A DNA stretch of 40,374 nt from Armatimonadetes bacterium CG2_30_59_28 (GTDB lineage: Bacteria > Armatimonadota > Abditibacteriia > CG2-30-59-28). Location: assembly GCA_001872605.1 (NCBI GenBank), contig MNXM01000146.1, forward strand, positions 1 to 40,374, given 5' to 3'. Positions 19,338 through 28,052 of the stretch are shown here, piece after piece (within the stretch, counting starts at the first letter, position 1; each line of letters starts with the position of its first letter). A model generated the notes under the pieces. That model was given only the letters and a program-made list of their open reading frames with translations. It made no database searches and was not told where the DNA came from. The position numbers and the translations under genes are program-made.

Positions 19338-19595
19338 TCAGAAAAAGCGAGTAACTACGGTCACAACGAGCCAGTCTTCACCTTGAGGTTCCGCATACGC
19401 CTCCACCTGCTTTGTTTCGTAGAAGCTTCCGCGTCGGTGGCGGCCGAAACTGAAGTTGCGGCGGAATCCCGTTCTCCCGTACGTCGCCGGGAACTGCTCT
19501 CCCTGCTCGATGGTGGCCCTGACTTCGTCCTCCTCGGCCCCTCGCTCTCTCATTCGCATCTGTGCGTGGGGATGAAAAATGACAGCCCATTTCAT
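19338..19595 (-). CDS. DUF4258-family small protein, probable toxin
   Basis: An 85-residue basic protein. The start FHPHAQMRMRERGAEEDEV followed by a strand-rich tail ending DWLVVTVVTRFF fits DUF4258, whose members resemble small RelE/HigB-fold toxins: a helix with H-x2-RM-x-ER, then an antiparallel sheet. It begins 6 nt after the sucC stop; GAGG of its ribosome site overlaps that stop. The DUF2283 gene follows. Together they separate sucC from sucD. Toxicity is inferred; another reading is a non-toxic regulatory protein. Confidence 0.65.
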   Translation of the reverse strand: MKWAVIFHPHAQMRMRERGAEEDEVRATIEQGEQFPATYGRTGFRRNFSFGRHRRGSFYETKQVEAYAEPQGEDWLVVTVVTRFF

Positions 19596-19601
19596 TCAAC
19601 C

Positions 19602-20756
19602 TCACGGGAACGTGGCTTTCCCTGCGTGACTCACCAGCTCCACAATCTTCTGCGCGGCTTCCTGCATCGACGCTGCGGGAATGAGATGAGTGCCCTGCAG
19701 CAGTTGCTGGCCTTCTCGCTCACGCGTCCCCGTTAGGCGAATTACAATCGGCACGTTAATGTCCATGGCAGCGGTTGCATCGAGAATCCCCTTCGCCACT
19801 TCGTCGCACCGGGTGATGCCGCCAAAGATGTTGAACAGCACTCCCTTGACGTTCGTGTCCAGAAGCACGGTCTCAAGGGCGCTGCGGACGAGTTCTGCTT
19901 TGGCGCCGCCGCCGACATCGAGGAAATTGGCTGGTCGGCCGCCCTCGCGCTGAACAACGTCCAGGGTGGTCATCACCAATCCTGCTCCATTCCCGAGTAT
20001 CCCGATGTTCCCGTCGAGCCTCACGTAGATCAATCCCTTCCGATGGGCCTCGGCTTCGATGGGGTCCTCCTCCTGCTCCTCCCGCAGCTCTGCCAGTTTC
20101 GTCTGCCGAAACAGCGCGTTGTCATCGATGTTGATCTTGGCGTCGGTGGCGATCAAGTTCCCACCTGCTGTCAGAACCAGCGGGTTGATCTCCGCAAGGG
20201 ACGCGTCCACGTCCATGTAGGCTCTATAGAGCGCCTTGAGGAATCCCGAGGCGGGTCGTATGGCAGCGGGGTTTAGTCCTGCCTCGATAGCGAGAATTCG
20301 GGTATGGAAATCCATCATCCCGATGGCCGGGTCGAGGTGAACCTTCGCGATTTTCTCCGGAGTCGTGGCGGCGACCTCCTCAATATCCACCCCTCCCACC
20401 GCGCTAACCATGACTACATTCCGCCGCGCTGCGCGGTCAATGGTGATGCCGAGGTAGTATTCCTCCGCGATGTCGGCAGCTTCCTCCACGAGCACTTTTT
20501 CTACCGTCAGCCCCTTGATGTCCATTCCCAGTATCTGCGAGGCGGCTGCCTGCGCCTCGTCCGGCGTGTCCGCCAGCTTCACGCCGCCTGCCTTGCCGCG
20601 CCCGCCCACGTGGACTTGCGCCTTGACAACCACGCGCTTGCCTAACTTCCCGGCGATCGCGGCCGCCTCCTCGGGAGTGGCAGCTATATCGCCCTGTGGG
20701 ATGGGGACCTGGTACTTCGCCAGAATCTGCTTGGCCTGGTATTCGTGGATTTTCAA
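19602..20756 (-). CDS. sucC: Succinyl-CoA synthetase beta subunit
   Basis: A 384-residue ATP-grasp subunit that carries the nucleotide site. It starts MKIHEYQAKQILAKYQVPIP, followed by VVKAQVHVGGRGKAGGVKLA, EINPLVLT near residue 200, GNIGILGNGAGLVM, NFLDVGGGA and GVLFNIFGGITRCDEVA, all typical of SucC. The start codon is TTG at 20756, with GGGAG overlapping the icd stop 12 nt upstream. It pairs with SucD, which is encoded about 600 bp downstream beyond two small genes. The length matches the usual 385-390 residues. Confidence 0.95.
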   Translation of the reverse strand: MKIHEYQAKQILAKYQVPIPQGDIAATPEEAAAIAGKLGKRVVVKAQVHVGGRGKAGGVKLADTPDEAQAAASQILGMDIKGLTVEKVLVEEAADIAEEYYLGITIDRAARRNVVMVSAVGGVDIEEVAATTPEKIAKVHLDPAIGMMDFHTRILAIEAGLNPAAIRPASGFLKALYRAYMDVDASLAEINPLVLTAGGNLIATDAKINIDDNALFRQTKLAELREEQEEDPIEAEAHRKGLIYVRLDGNIGILGNGAGLVMTTLDVVQREGGRPANFLDVGGGAKAELVRSALETVLLDTNVKGVLFNIFGGITRCDEVAKGILDATAAMDINVPIVIRLTGTREREGQQLLQGTHLIPAASMQEAAQKIVELVSHAGKATFP

Positions 20757-20768
20757 ACAAATCTCCCG

Positions 20769-21995
20769 CTACATGTTCTCAATGATCGCGCTGGCAAGCT
20801 CGGAACACTTGAGCAAAGTGGCTCCGTCCATCAGACGCTCAAAGTCGTAAGTCACCGTCCTGTTTGCGATGGTGGTTTCGAGACCATTCACGATCAGATC
20901 GGCCGCTTCATTCCACCCGAGATGACGGAACATCATCTCGCCGGACAGGATGATGGAGCCGGGATTGACCTTGTCCTGCCCCGCATATTTTGGCGCGGTT
21001 CCGTGCGTGGCCTCAAAAATGGCGTGCCCGGTCACGTAGTTGATGTTGCCTCCCGGAGCGATGCCAATACCTCCCACCTGCGCGGCGAGTGCGTCGGAGA
21101 TGTAGTCGCCGTTCAGGTTCAGGGTGGCGATCACATCGAACTCCGCCGGGCGCGTCAGAGCCTGCTGCAGGAAGATGTCGGCGATGGCGTCTTTCACCAG
21201 CAGCCGATGACCGGGGTCGCCGTCGCAGTCGTTCCATCCTACGGCTGTATCGCTGAACTCGTCCTTCACCAGTTCATAACCCCAGTCGCGGAAGCCACCC
21301 TCCGTGAACTTCATAATGTTGCCTTTGTGAACCAGTGTCACCGACTTGCGGCCGTGCCTTAAGGCGTAGTCGATGGCCGCGCGGATCAGGCGTTTGCTGC
21401 CCTCTTCAGACACGGGCTTGATGCCGATGGATGAAGTCTCTGGGAACCGAATCTGCTGAATTCCCATGGCCTCCTGCAACCAGCGAACGACCTTCCGCGC
21501 TTCCGGGGTTCCGGCTTTCCACTCGATGCCCGTGTAGATGTCCTCGGTGTTCTCCCGAAAGATGACCATGTCGACCAGGTCCGGATGTTTCACGGGGGAG
21601 GGAACTCCCTGGAACCACCGCACGGGACGCAGGCACACGTAGAGATCGAGGGTCTGTCGCAAGGTCACATTAAGGCTGCGAATGCCCCCGCCAACGGGTG
21701 TGGTGAGCGGACCCTTGATGCCGACGATGTATTCCCTGAACGCGTCCACCGTTTCGTCCGGCAGCCAGGTGCCGAAACGGTCGAAGCTCTTTTGCCCGGC
21801 AAAGACCTCCTGCCACGCGATTCTCCGCGCACTGCCGTATGCCTTGTCCACCGCCGCGTTAAATACTCGCACCGCAGCCGACCAGATGTCTGGCCCTGTG
21901 CCGTCGCCTTCGATGAAGGGAATAACGGGCGTATTGGGGACGCTCAGGCATCCGCCACTGAAGATTATCTTTTCTCCGTTTTCTGCCTGTCTCAT
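20769..21995 (-). CDS. icd: Isocitrate dehydrogenase (NADP-type, prokaryotic homodimeric)
   Basis: A 408-residue enzyme oxidising isocitrate to 2-oxoglutarate. The substrate loop [20 protein letters not shown] includes Ser107, equivalent to the serine phosphorylated by AceK in enterobacteria, followed by [13 protein letters not shown] and [15 protein letters not shown]. Further on are Asp residues of [17 protein letters not shown], ending with [18 protein letters not shown]. The form and length match the E. coli-type enzyme. It begins 68 nt after aspC and ends 12 nt before sucC. The ribosome site GGAAAGGTG precedes ATG 21995. No aceK is visible here. Confidence 0.95.
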   Translation of the reverse strand: MRQAENGEKIIFSGGCLSVPNTPVIPFIEGDGTGPDIWSAAVRVFNAAVDKAYGSARRIAWQEVFAGQKSFDRFGTWLPDETVDAFREYIVGIKGPLTTPVGGGIRSLNVTLRQTLDLYVCLRPVRWFQGVPSPVKHPDLVDMVIFRENTEDIYTGIEWKAGTPEARKVVRWLQEAMGIQQIRFPETSSIGIKPVSEEGSKRLIRAAIDYALRHGRKSVTLVHKGNIMKFTEGGFRDWGYELVKDEFSDTAVGWNDCDGDPGHRLLVKDAIADIFLQQALTRPAEFDVIATLNLNGDYISDALAAQVGGIGIAPGGNINYVTGHAIFEATHGTAPKYAGQDKVNPGSIILSGEMMFRHLGWNEAADLIVNGLETTIANRTVTYDFERLMDGATLLKCSELASAIIENM

Positions 21996-22059
21996 AGAGT
22001 TTCACCTTTCCATCGCTGGAGGACTGGCGGGCGGGATGACGGAAATTCCGACGGACTTT

Positions 22060-22090
22060 CCACTCATCCATTCTTCCATCCACCCCATCT
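22060..22090. repeat. Degenerate CATCC-type microsatellite at the aspC 3' end
   Basis: The plus strand reads CCACTCATCCATTCTTCCAT followed by CCACCCCAT, repeats of a degenerate 7- to 8-base CATYC unit. On the minus strand it encodes the last residues of aspC (GWKNG) and its stop. It resembles, in position, the array that ends the radical SAM gene. Confidence 0.55.
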
Positions 22091-23317
22091 TCGCACTGCA
22101 CAGTGGGTATGGCTGGAATGACTTGCATTGTACGCCAGAGCTTCTTTAATCCTCCGCAGTCCTTCCTCGATGTTCTCCATGGAGGTGGCGTAGGACAAGC
22201 GGATGTGGGTGTCCAAACCGAATCCGTTCCCGGGAACGACAGCCACCTTCGCATGATCTAACAGATACCCGGAAAGCTCTCCGGAGTTGTTCACGGTTAC
22301 ACCATTGAACGTCTTTCCCATTACACCCGAGGCATTGGCAAACGCATAGAACGCTCCTTCCGGGAGATCCATCGTGAGCCCCGGAATATCATTTAGTAAC
22401 TCGGTGATGCGCCGTCGGCGCTGGTCGAATGCTTCCACCATCATATTCACAAAATCGCGGGATTGCTCCAGCGCCACAATACAGGCTGGCTGAATGAATG
22501 AAGTGGGGTTCGACGTGCTTTGGCTCTGAATCTTATCCATCGCCGCGGCCAGCGACTTCACCGACGCGGCGTAACCCATTCGCCAGCCGGTCATGGACGC
22601 GCACTTGGAGAGACCGTTCACGACCACCGTGCGCTCTTTCATCTCGGGAAGCACGGAGGCGATGGAAACGACCTCGCGCCCATCATACACGATTTTCTCA
22701 TAGATTTCGTCTGAGATGGCCACCGCTGTCGGGTGTTCCAGAATCACCTCTGCCAGTTCCCTCAGAGCGTCGGGCGAGTAGGTCGCGCCGGTTGGGTTAC
22801 TGGGGCTGTTGATGACGACGGCGACGGTATTGTCGGTCATCGCTTCTCTTAGCTGTTGCGGGGAGATCTTGAACTTGCTGGAATCGCCCGCACTGATAAT
22901 CACCGGCTTGCCGTCTGCCAGCAGCACCTGATCGGGATAGCTCACCCAGTACGGCGCGGGAATGACCACCTCGTCGCCCGGGTTGAGCATCGCCTGGAAG
23001 ATGTTGTACAGCGAGTGCTTTGCTCCGCAGGAGACGATGATCTGAGCAGGTTCATACTCCAGTCCGTTCTCCTCCTGCAGCTTTCTACAGACGGCCTTTC
23101 GCAGTTGGAGCGTCCCGGACGAGGGGGTGTACTTGGTGTCACCACTGGCAAGTGCCTTGATCGCGGCCATCTTGATATGGTCCGGCGTGTCGAAATCCGG
23201 TTCACCCGCGCCAAAACTGACCACGTCGATCCCTTCAGCTTTCATCTGTTTTGCCTTGGCCGTCACCGCCAGGGTGGGTGAAGGTTGAATCCTGTTGGCT
23301 CGGCTTGAGGTCTGCAA
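22064..23317 (-). CDS. aspC: Aspartate aminotransferase (class I, AspC/AspB type)
   Basis: A 417-residue PLP enzyme linking oxaloacetate to aspartate. Landmarks are FGAGEPDFDTP, KYTPSSGTLQLRKAV, INSPSNPTGA (Asn175), Asp203 and Tyr206 in ISDEIYEKIVYDG, and the PLP lysine Lys238 in NGLSKCASMTGWRMGYA. The start is TTG 23317, six bases after GGAGGA; the open frame beyond it has no support. The usual C terminus would be near EALAYN; an extra tail of about 20 residues runs into a CATCC-type repeat and is probably junk. It is the first gene of the long operon and may supply amino-group exchange for the TCA intermediates made downstream. Confidence 0.92.
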   Translation of the reverse strand: MQTSSRANRIQPSPTLAVTAKAKQMKAEGIDVVSFGAGEPDFDTPDHIKMAAIKALASGDTKYTPSSGTLQLRKAVCRKLQEENGLEYEPAQIIVSCGAKHSLYNIFQAMLNPGDEVVIPAPYWVSYPDQVLLADGKPVIISAGDSSKFKISPQQLREAMTDNTVAVVINSPSNPTGATYSPDALRELAEVILEHPTAVAISDEIYEKIVYDGREVVSIASVLPEMKERTVVVNGLSKCASMTGWRMGYAASVKSLAAAMDKIQSQSTSNPTSFIQPACIVALEQSRDFVNMMVEAFDQRRRRITELLNDIPGLTMDLPEGAFYAFANASGVMGKTFNGVTVNNSGELSGYLLDHAKVAVVPGNGFGLDTHIRLSYATSMENIEEGLRRIKEALAYNASHSSHTHCAVRRWGGWKNG

Positions 23318-23339
23318 CTTTGTTCCTCCATCGGGTGTT

Positions 23340-23355
23340 TTGCGTTCTAACGCAA
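23340..23355. promoter_or_regulatory. 7-bp palindrome upstream of aspC
   Basis: TTGCGTT (23340-23346) and AACGCAA (23349-23355) are perfectly complementary around CT. It lies in the aspC leader, between the promoter and the start, and could be an operator or small hairpin. Confidence 0.4.
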
Positions 23356-23482
23356 TATGGACATCGGGGTCTGGATCAGTGTAGGACGGACAATGTACTC
23401 TCGCGGTGGCTTCGGCGCGATGCCGCCCGCACACGGCGTCGGTATTGGTCCCTCTTTTGTACCCGTTTACCAGAGTCCAGCA

Positions 23483-23511
23483 ATTCTATTGAAACAGGGC
23501 AGATTTGTCAA
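23483..23511 (-). promoter_or_regulatory. Sigma-70 promoter of the aspC-icd-suc-mdh operon
   Basis: On the minus strand TTGACA (23511-23506), a 17-base spacer and TAGAAT (23488-23483). The start of transcription would be near 23476, giving a leader of about 160 nt. With the next promoter it fills the 449-bp divergent intergenic region 23318-23766, where I see no gene. Confidence 0.75.
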
Positions 23512-23633
23512 ATACTCGCCGGAAAGACTCAAATTCCAGCAGAGCGGTGGATGCTCCCAACATGAAATCGGCAGCATCTCAAACGGAGATCCGTCTTACG
23601 CCGGAATTTTGGCCGGTAGACATCTTTCGAGCG

Positions 23634-23663
23634 TTGACATTGCCATTCGTGAACGAGTATAAT
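23634..23663 (+). promoter_or_regulatory. Sigma-70 promoter of the SLH-domain protein gene
   Basis: TTGACA (23634-23639), an 18-base spacer and a consensus TATAAT (23658-23663). The start of transcription would be near 23670, about 97 nt before the ATG. It points away from the aspC promoter. Confidence 0.75.
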
Positions 23664-23766
23664 TCCACCGTCATTCAGGTTGCGAATTTGCTCTATTGCA
23701 TCAGCCGGGAGTAGGCGCGTAATTCTTCCTATTCCGCGGCTGGACAGAACAGGGAGGTTGTGTCTC

Positions 23767-25659
23767 ATGAGAAAGTCTTTCGTCATTTTTGCCGCGGCTG
23801 TGTTGGCCCATGCGCCGTCCCATCTTCTTCCGGTGATCGCACAAAGCGACAGCACGGGAGAAACTTCTGTCTCAGAGATATCGAGGACCCTTCACCTGAG
23901 TCGGTCCGCGCCGAAAATCCTTCAGATAGCGGGGATCACGAAGGTGGAGGTATTGGACCCCAACATCGCGACGCCCACGATCCTTTCGGACAATCGCGTG
24001 GCCATTCAGGGGCGAACCCTCGGAAAGACAGAGATGACCTTTTGGAGAGACGACCAGAAGATTTCTGTGACACTGGTCGTCGAGTCCGGGGACGAAGCTG
24101 TGCCGGTGAAGGGTGAGTCCGCCCCGGCAAGAGTTGAGCAGGAGACACCCCTGCTGGCCGAGGCGGCGCCGTCTGGTGAGAATGCCCAGAAAGAGCAGCC
24201 TGCGGCAGATGCCAGCCCTGCTCCATGGGCGAAGCTGGCGATCGACCCCGCCCCCGACAATCCCGGGCAGATTCTGCTGACGATTCGCTATGGCAATCGC
24301 GGCGATGGCAAGGCGACGGACGCCGTTATTCGTAATGCGCTCCCTCCGGAGTTGGAGTATGTGGAGGGTAGCGCCACCAATGGCGGAGCTTACGACGCGG
24401 CGAACAGGGAAGTTGCATGGCGCGTTGACGAGCTGCTGCCTGACCCGCGCGACTTGGGGATCGGTGGCAAGGAGTCGCCCGCAATCGCGTTCCGGGTGAA
24501 GCCGTCTTCCAGTTTGGACACACCATCGAAGATCATGAATGTCGCCACCATCGAGGTCGCTGAGCTGGAAGCGATTTTTGCCAGCAACACCGTCGTTTGG
24601 GAAACGTCCACGTCGGCTCTGACAGCCGTCTTCGCGATGCCCGAAAGTTTTGTCGTCAAGAGAACCATCATGATGCCTCTTCTCGATGTTCGTGGGGAAG
24701 AATACCAGAATGCCGTGGATCGACTTGAGGGGCTTGGGGTTGTTGACGGATATCCAGACCGGACTTTTCGCCCGGACGGTTTCGTGAAACGGTCAGAAGC
24801 CGTGAAGATGGTCGTGATGGGTGCGGACCTGAAAGACCACAAGGACGCCACGCGAATCACCATCGTTCTTTCCCGGACGGCGAAGCTGATGGCAGTGATC
24901 AAGGGGACGGATGGCAAAGTCGTCAAGACGCTGGTAAAGAATCAGCAACAGCCGGCGGGCGATCACACGATGGGCTGGGATGGCCGGGCGGACAGCGGCG
25001 AATATGTTCCGCCCGGGATGTACACCTACGCCATCGACGCCGTGGATGCCAAGGGGGGGAAATCCTCTTTGACCGGTACGCTGGCAGTGCTCCCCGTCGA
25101 GCATCCCGTCATCGCAGGCGCGCCGACTTTCCAAGACGTCCTGCCCGCCGACTGGTATGCGGGATACGTGGCGGAAGCCGAAGACCGTTCGTATGTCAAG
25201 GGATACCCGGACGGGACTTTTCGCGCGCAGCGCAATCTTTCGCGGGTGGAAGCAACGGCAGTGGTCGTCAGGGCCTTGGGACAGGAGGAGCAGGCACAGA
25301 AGTTTGCGGGACGGGATGTGGGCTTCGTCGACGCCAACGAGATTCCTCTCTGGGCAACCGGGTACGTTGCAGTTGCCTCAATGACAGCGCCCAAGGCGGG
25401 GAACCAATTGATCGTGGGTTACCCTGGGAATACCTTTCTGCCGCAGAACCCCATCCGAAGAACAGAAGCTGCGGCCATCGTTTCCCGATTCGTTGACAGA
25501 AATATGAAAAGACTGCAGATCGTCTCGGGGGCTCTTTCTGCCGGAGCAACCCTCACCATCAATGGGAAAGCTATTCGCGCGGATGCCCAGGGACAATTCA
25601 GGGTCCCCATCGACGTTGAACCGAACCAGTTGACGACCATTGCAGTCCTCGCGCCTTGA
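23767..25659 (+). CDS. Chimeric surface protein: pilus-N domain, DUF11, SLH domains and FlgD-type Ig
   Basis: A 630-residue exported protein. The signal peptide is residues 1-25 (cleaved near VIAQ). Residues about 40-105 match the N-terminal domain of CpaC/RcpA secretin-like pilus proteins: ISRTLHLSRSAPKIL, VLDPNIATPTILS, GRTLGKTEMTFW. A proline/alanine-rich linker follows. Residues about 157-285 read as a DUF11-type beta domain (LTIRYGNRGDGKATDAVI, ALPPELEYVEGS). Residues about 305-350 are an SLH domain (GVVDGYPDRTFRPDG). Residues about 362-442 resemble a FlgD Ig-like domain (GWDGRADSGEYVPPGMYTY). Residues about 455-578 carry two more SLH domains (YVKGYPDGTFRA, FVDANEIPLWA-GYPGNTFLP), followed by a small beta end. 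SLH domains anchor proteins to cell-wall polymers. The start is ATG 23767 with GGGAGG upstream. It is probably an envelope-bound structural protein. Confidence 0.82.
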   Translation: MRKSFVIFAAAVLAHAPSHLLPVIAQSDSTGETSVSEISRTLHLSRSAPKILQIAGITKVEVLDPNIATPTILSDNRVAIQGRTLGKTEMTFWRDDQKISVTLVVESGDEAVPVKGESAPARVEQETPLLAEAAPSGENAQKEQPAADASPAPWAKLAIDPAPDNPGQILLTIRYGNRGDGKATDAVIRNALPPELEYVEGSATNGGAYDAANREVAWRVDELLPDPRDLGIGGKESPAIAFRVKPSSSLDTPSKIMNVATIEVAELEAIFASNTVVWETSTSALTAVFAMPESFVVKRTIMMPLLDVRGEEYQNAVDRLEGLGVVDGYPDRTFRPDGFVKRSEAVKMVVMGADLKDHKDATRITIVLSRTAKLMAVIKGTDGKVVKTLVKNQQQPAGDHTMGWDGRADSGEYVPPGMYTYAIDAVDAKGGKSSLTGTLAVLPVEHPVIAGAPTFQDVLPADWYAGYVAEAEDRSYVKGYPDGTFRAQRNLSRVEATAVVVRALGQEEQAQKFAGRDVGFVDANEIPLWATGYVAVASMTAPKAGNQLIVGYPGNTFLPQNPIRRTEAAAIVSRFVDRNMKRLQIVSGALSAGATLTINGKAIRADAQGQFRVPIDVEPNQLTTIAVLAP

Positions 25660-25703
25660 GAAAGGAGCAGAAATATTTTTTTGGAAAAAATTACTCAACC
25701 CCC

Positions 25704-25731
25704 TTCACGGATTTTGAGTATCAGTTATAAT
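25704..25731 (+). promoter_or_regulatory. Possible sigma-70 promoter of the sigma-factor gene
   Basis: TATAAT at 25726-25731 is preceded after 16 bases by a weak -35, TTCACG (25704-25709). It would give a leader of about 340 nt before the ATG at 26080. Confidence 0.5.
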
Positions 25732-25847
25732 ATTGCCGTTTCAAGTTCGACAGACGGTAGACGGAACGGGCAGCGCCTTCCGCCCTCGTCACAGCAGTTC
25801 AACATCGAAGTTATCATCATGCCATGCGACGCAATTCAGAGACGAGC

Positions 25848-25937
25848 GGCCGGCTTTGCTGCCTTTTTTGTTGCCACGGACGTGAGCAAAGAAAGGAGGG
25901 GCAGTCACGCGCTGCCCTCCCCTGAAGAAAACCGGCC
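25848..25937 (+). other. Structured leader upstream of the sigma-factor gene
   Basis: The 420-bp gap 25660-26079 has no credible gene. Within it GGCCGG (25848-25853) can pair with CCGGCC (25932-25937), flanked by T and A runs that extend the pairing with one mismatch. Enclosed is a hairpin with GGGCAG (25899-25904) and CTGCCC (25912-25917). The folding suggests a regulated leader, but I do not recognise a known riboswitch. Confidence 0.4.
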
Positions 25938-26079
25938 ACCTACAACCACCGGCGCAGATAGACGGCGGAACAGAATCGCGGGCACGTAAGTACTCATGAA
26001 TCACTGAACGATGCTCTTCTTTGCAGCAGTAGACGACTCCATCTTCATAGCACCACATTACAGAAACGGAGGAAGCCAG

Positions 26080-27018
26080 ATGAACAACGCCGCGACTTGC
26101 ACGGCCGATCTCTGCGACGAAAACCTTCTACGTGAGGACTCGCTGAAATCCTGGTGGCGACATATTCACCGGATTCCCCTGCTCACAGCAGACGAAGAGG
26201 TGAGCTTGGCCAAGCGCATCGAGAAAGGGGACCGTAGCGCTTTCGATCAGATGGTGGAGTCCAACCTTCGACTCGTTGGCAACATCGCGCGGAAGTTTCT
26301 TCGCTTCGCCGGGTCCTCATTGACTCTTGCCGATCTTATCCAGGAAGGCAACCTCGGCTTGATCCGCGCGGTAAAAAAATTTGAGTACCACAAAGGCTAC
26401 AAGTTCAGCACGTACGCCAGTTACTGGATCCGTCAGGCCATCGTGCGCGCCATTGCTGAGCAGTCCCGCTCCATCCGCCTCCCGGTTCATATTGTGGAGT
26501 CTGTTGGCAAAGCCAATAAGGCCTCCGCGGTCCTCCTGCAAAAACTTGGGAGAACCCCAACGGTCTCGGAGTTGTCGACGGAGATGGGCTGGCAGGAGGA
26601 ACACACCCGCGATGTGGTGGAAAAGATGGCGGAGCCTATCTCGCTGGACCTCCCCCTGGGCGATGAAGAAGACTGCACACTCATCGACTTCGTTGAGGAC
26701 AGGGACTCGATGTCTCCCTCCGACGCGGCAACACGGTTCGTGCTGCGACTGGAGTTGGATCGAGCTTTTGACAGCCTTCTGACCGAGAGGGAACGGGAAG
26801 TCCTGCAATTGCGATTCGGGCTGACGGGGATGAACCCGAAAACCCTTGATGAGATTGGACGCCACTTCAACCTGACACGGGAACGCATCCGGCAGATCGA
26901 GAGCTCCGCATTGCGCAAACTGCGACAACACGGCGACCTTCAGACCGCCACCCCCGACCGGATAATGCCCACTTCGCGCCGTTTGACGCGGTCACGAATT
27001 GGGCGTCTGGCCGCGTGA
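26080..27018 (+). CDS. RNA polymerase sigma-70 factor, group 1/2 type
   Basis: A 312-residue sigma factor lacking region 1.1. Residues 20-55 are a region 1.2-like segment (WRHIHRIPLLTADEEVSLAKRIEKGD). Region 2 (about 56-126) contains VESNLRLVGNIARKFLRF, DLIQEGNLGLIRAVKKF and the -10-recognition KFSTYASYWIRQAI. Region 3 (about 130-215) contains RLPVHIVE. Region 4 (about 245-298) contains LTEREREVLQLRFGL and the helix-turn-helix TLDEIGRHFNLTRERIRQIE. The absence of 1.1 and the small size suggest a group 2 (alternative primary-like) factor rather than the housekeeping RpoD. The start is ATG 26080, six bases after GGAGGA; a frame to 26011 is open but unsupported. It stands alone, with a long leader. 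Confidence 0.9.
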   Translation: MNNAATCTADLCDENLLREDSLKSWWRHIHRIPLLTADEEVSLAKRIEKGDRSAFDQMVESNLRLVGNIARKFLRFAGSSLTLADLIQEGNLGLIRAVKKFEYHKGYKFSTYASYWIRQAIVRAIAEQSRSIRLPVHIVESVGKANKASAVLLQKLGRTPTVSELSTEMGWQEEHTRDVVEKMAEPISLDLPLGDEEDCTLIDFVEDRDSMSPSDAATRFVLRLELDRAFDSLLTEREREVLQLRFGLTGMNPKTLDEIGRHFNLTRERIRQIESSALRKLRQHGDLQTATPDRIMPTSRRLTRSRIGRLAA

Positions 27019-27257
27019 GCGCTAACTGATCGTAACCCGGATTATTCATGAGATAGCTGCCCAGACAGCCGTTGTGACGTGTTGGGATGACAATCATGCG
27101 GAATTGAGCGTGTCTTGCCCCCCTCGAGGCGCTCGTTGCGTCTCGCCGCATGATTCGACGCGGACTGTCTTTGAGTCCACGCACACACACTCTGGCCGCG
27201 AGCACAATAGAGAGCCACTACCCCTTATTGTCCATAACGGGGCGCTGGGCCGACGTC

Positions 27258-27659
27258 TCATTTGACTCCCTGAAGCTGTTGCAGCACGCTCGCGAGTTTG
27301 TTGGTCACCGTTTCAGCGACCTGGACCAGCGCAGGATTGTCCATAACCTGGAATACCTCCTTCACGTTGATTGCTGCGACGGTGCTGCTTCCGTCGCCAT
27401 TGTCCCACACGCAGACATTGCAGGGCAACAATAGCCCGATTTCCTTTTCCGTCGACAGTGCCCGGTGAGCGAGGGAGGGATTGCACGCGCCGAGAATGAC
27501 GTATGGAGCAACGTCCTCGTTTAACTTCTCCTTCATGGTTGCCTTGACATCAATTTTCGTGATGACGCCAAATCCCTCGTCCTTCAGTGCGCCTCGCGTA
27601 CGGCTGACAGCTTCCTCATAGGAAATCGGCAGGTTGACAGTCTCTGCGTATCTTGGCAT
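27258..27659 (-). CDS. DUF302-family protein
   Basis: A 133-residue cytosolic protein with the DUF302 pattern: ISYEEAVSRTRGALKDEGFGVIT early, YVILGACNPSLAHRAL in the middle and IGLLLPCNVCVWD with the paired cysteines, followed by helices with LVQVAETVTNKLASVL. The family is a small alpha/beta fold of uncertain function. The ribosome site GGAGGAG is well placed before ATG 27659. The promoter must lie in or near the nested palindrome at 27703-27882. Nothing in the neighbours suggests a role. Confidence 0.85.
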   Translation of the reverse strand: MPRYAETVNLPISYEEAVSRTRGALKDEGFGVITKIDVKATMKEKLNEDVAPYVILGACNPSLAHRALSTEKEIGLLLPCNVCVWDNGDGSSTVAAINVKEVFQVMDNPALVQVAETVTNKLASVLQQLQGVK

Positions 27660-27702
27660 GGTGCACTCCTCCTATCTGCGTCGTTGGAGCACGTGATGAC
27701 TT

Positions 27703-27882
27703 ATACTCGTTAAGGTTGGGGAATGGGCCCGCGGAATCTGATTGGACGCTGTCCTGCCCCGACATGCACCTGCCGTAGGATAAAGCTCCAGCTTTGTCTC
27801 CCGGTGAGGCGAGTCTGCTGATTGACAAAGCTGGAACTTTATCCTACGGCAGAAAACGTGGATACTCAACCTTAACGAGTAT
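27703..27882. mobile_element. Nested palindromic (MITE/REP-like) element upstream of the DUF302 gene
   Basis: The outer arms ATACTCGTTAAGGTTG (27703-27718) and their exact reverse complement (27867-27882) are 16 bases long. The inner arms at 27770-27798 and 27824-27852 are 29 bases long and complementary except for one position, around a 25-base loop. The whole is 180 bp, with no coding sequence, between two minus-strand genes. It occupies most of the 393-bp gap 27660-28052; I see nothing else there. No transposase or clear target-site duplication is visible, so mobility is inferred only from form. Confidence 0.7.
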
Positions 27883-28052
27883 CATCGGCTCCTGGTTAGT
27901 GTGTTGCTCATTGGATAGTCACGCCCGTTTGGTGCAGCTCCTCCGCTGCAGACTGAACCATCGCAAAGTCACCCACCACTACGTCCCAATATAACCCGTA
28001 ACTGCTCTGGGGCGCAAGACCCAAGTCGGGTTTGGGCAGGATGCCCGTAGTT

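Noticed and set aside
25681-25989. 102-codon plus-strand frame in the sigma-factor leader
   Set aside because: It has no ribosome site, low-complexity translation, and overlaps the predicted promoter and leader structure.
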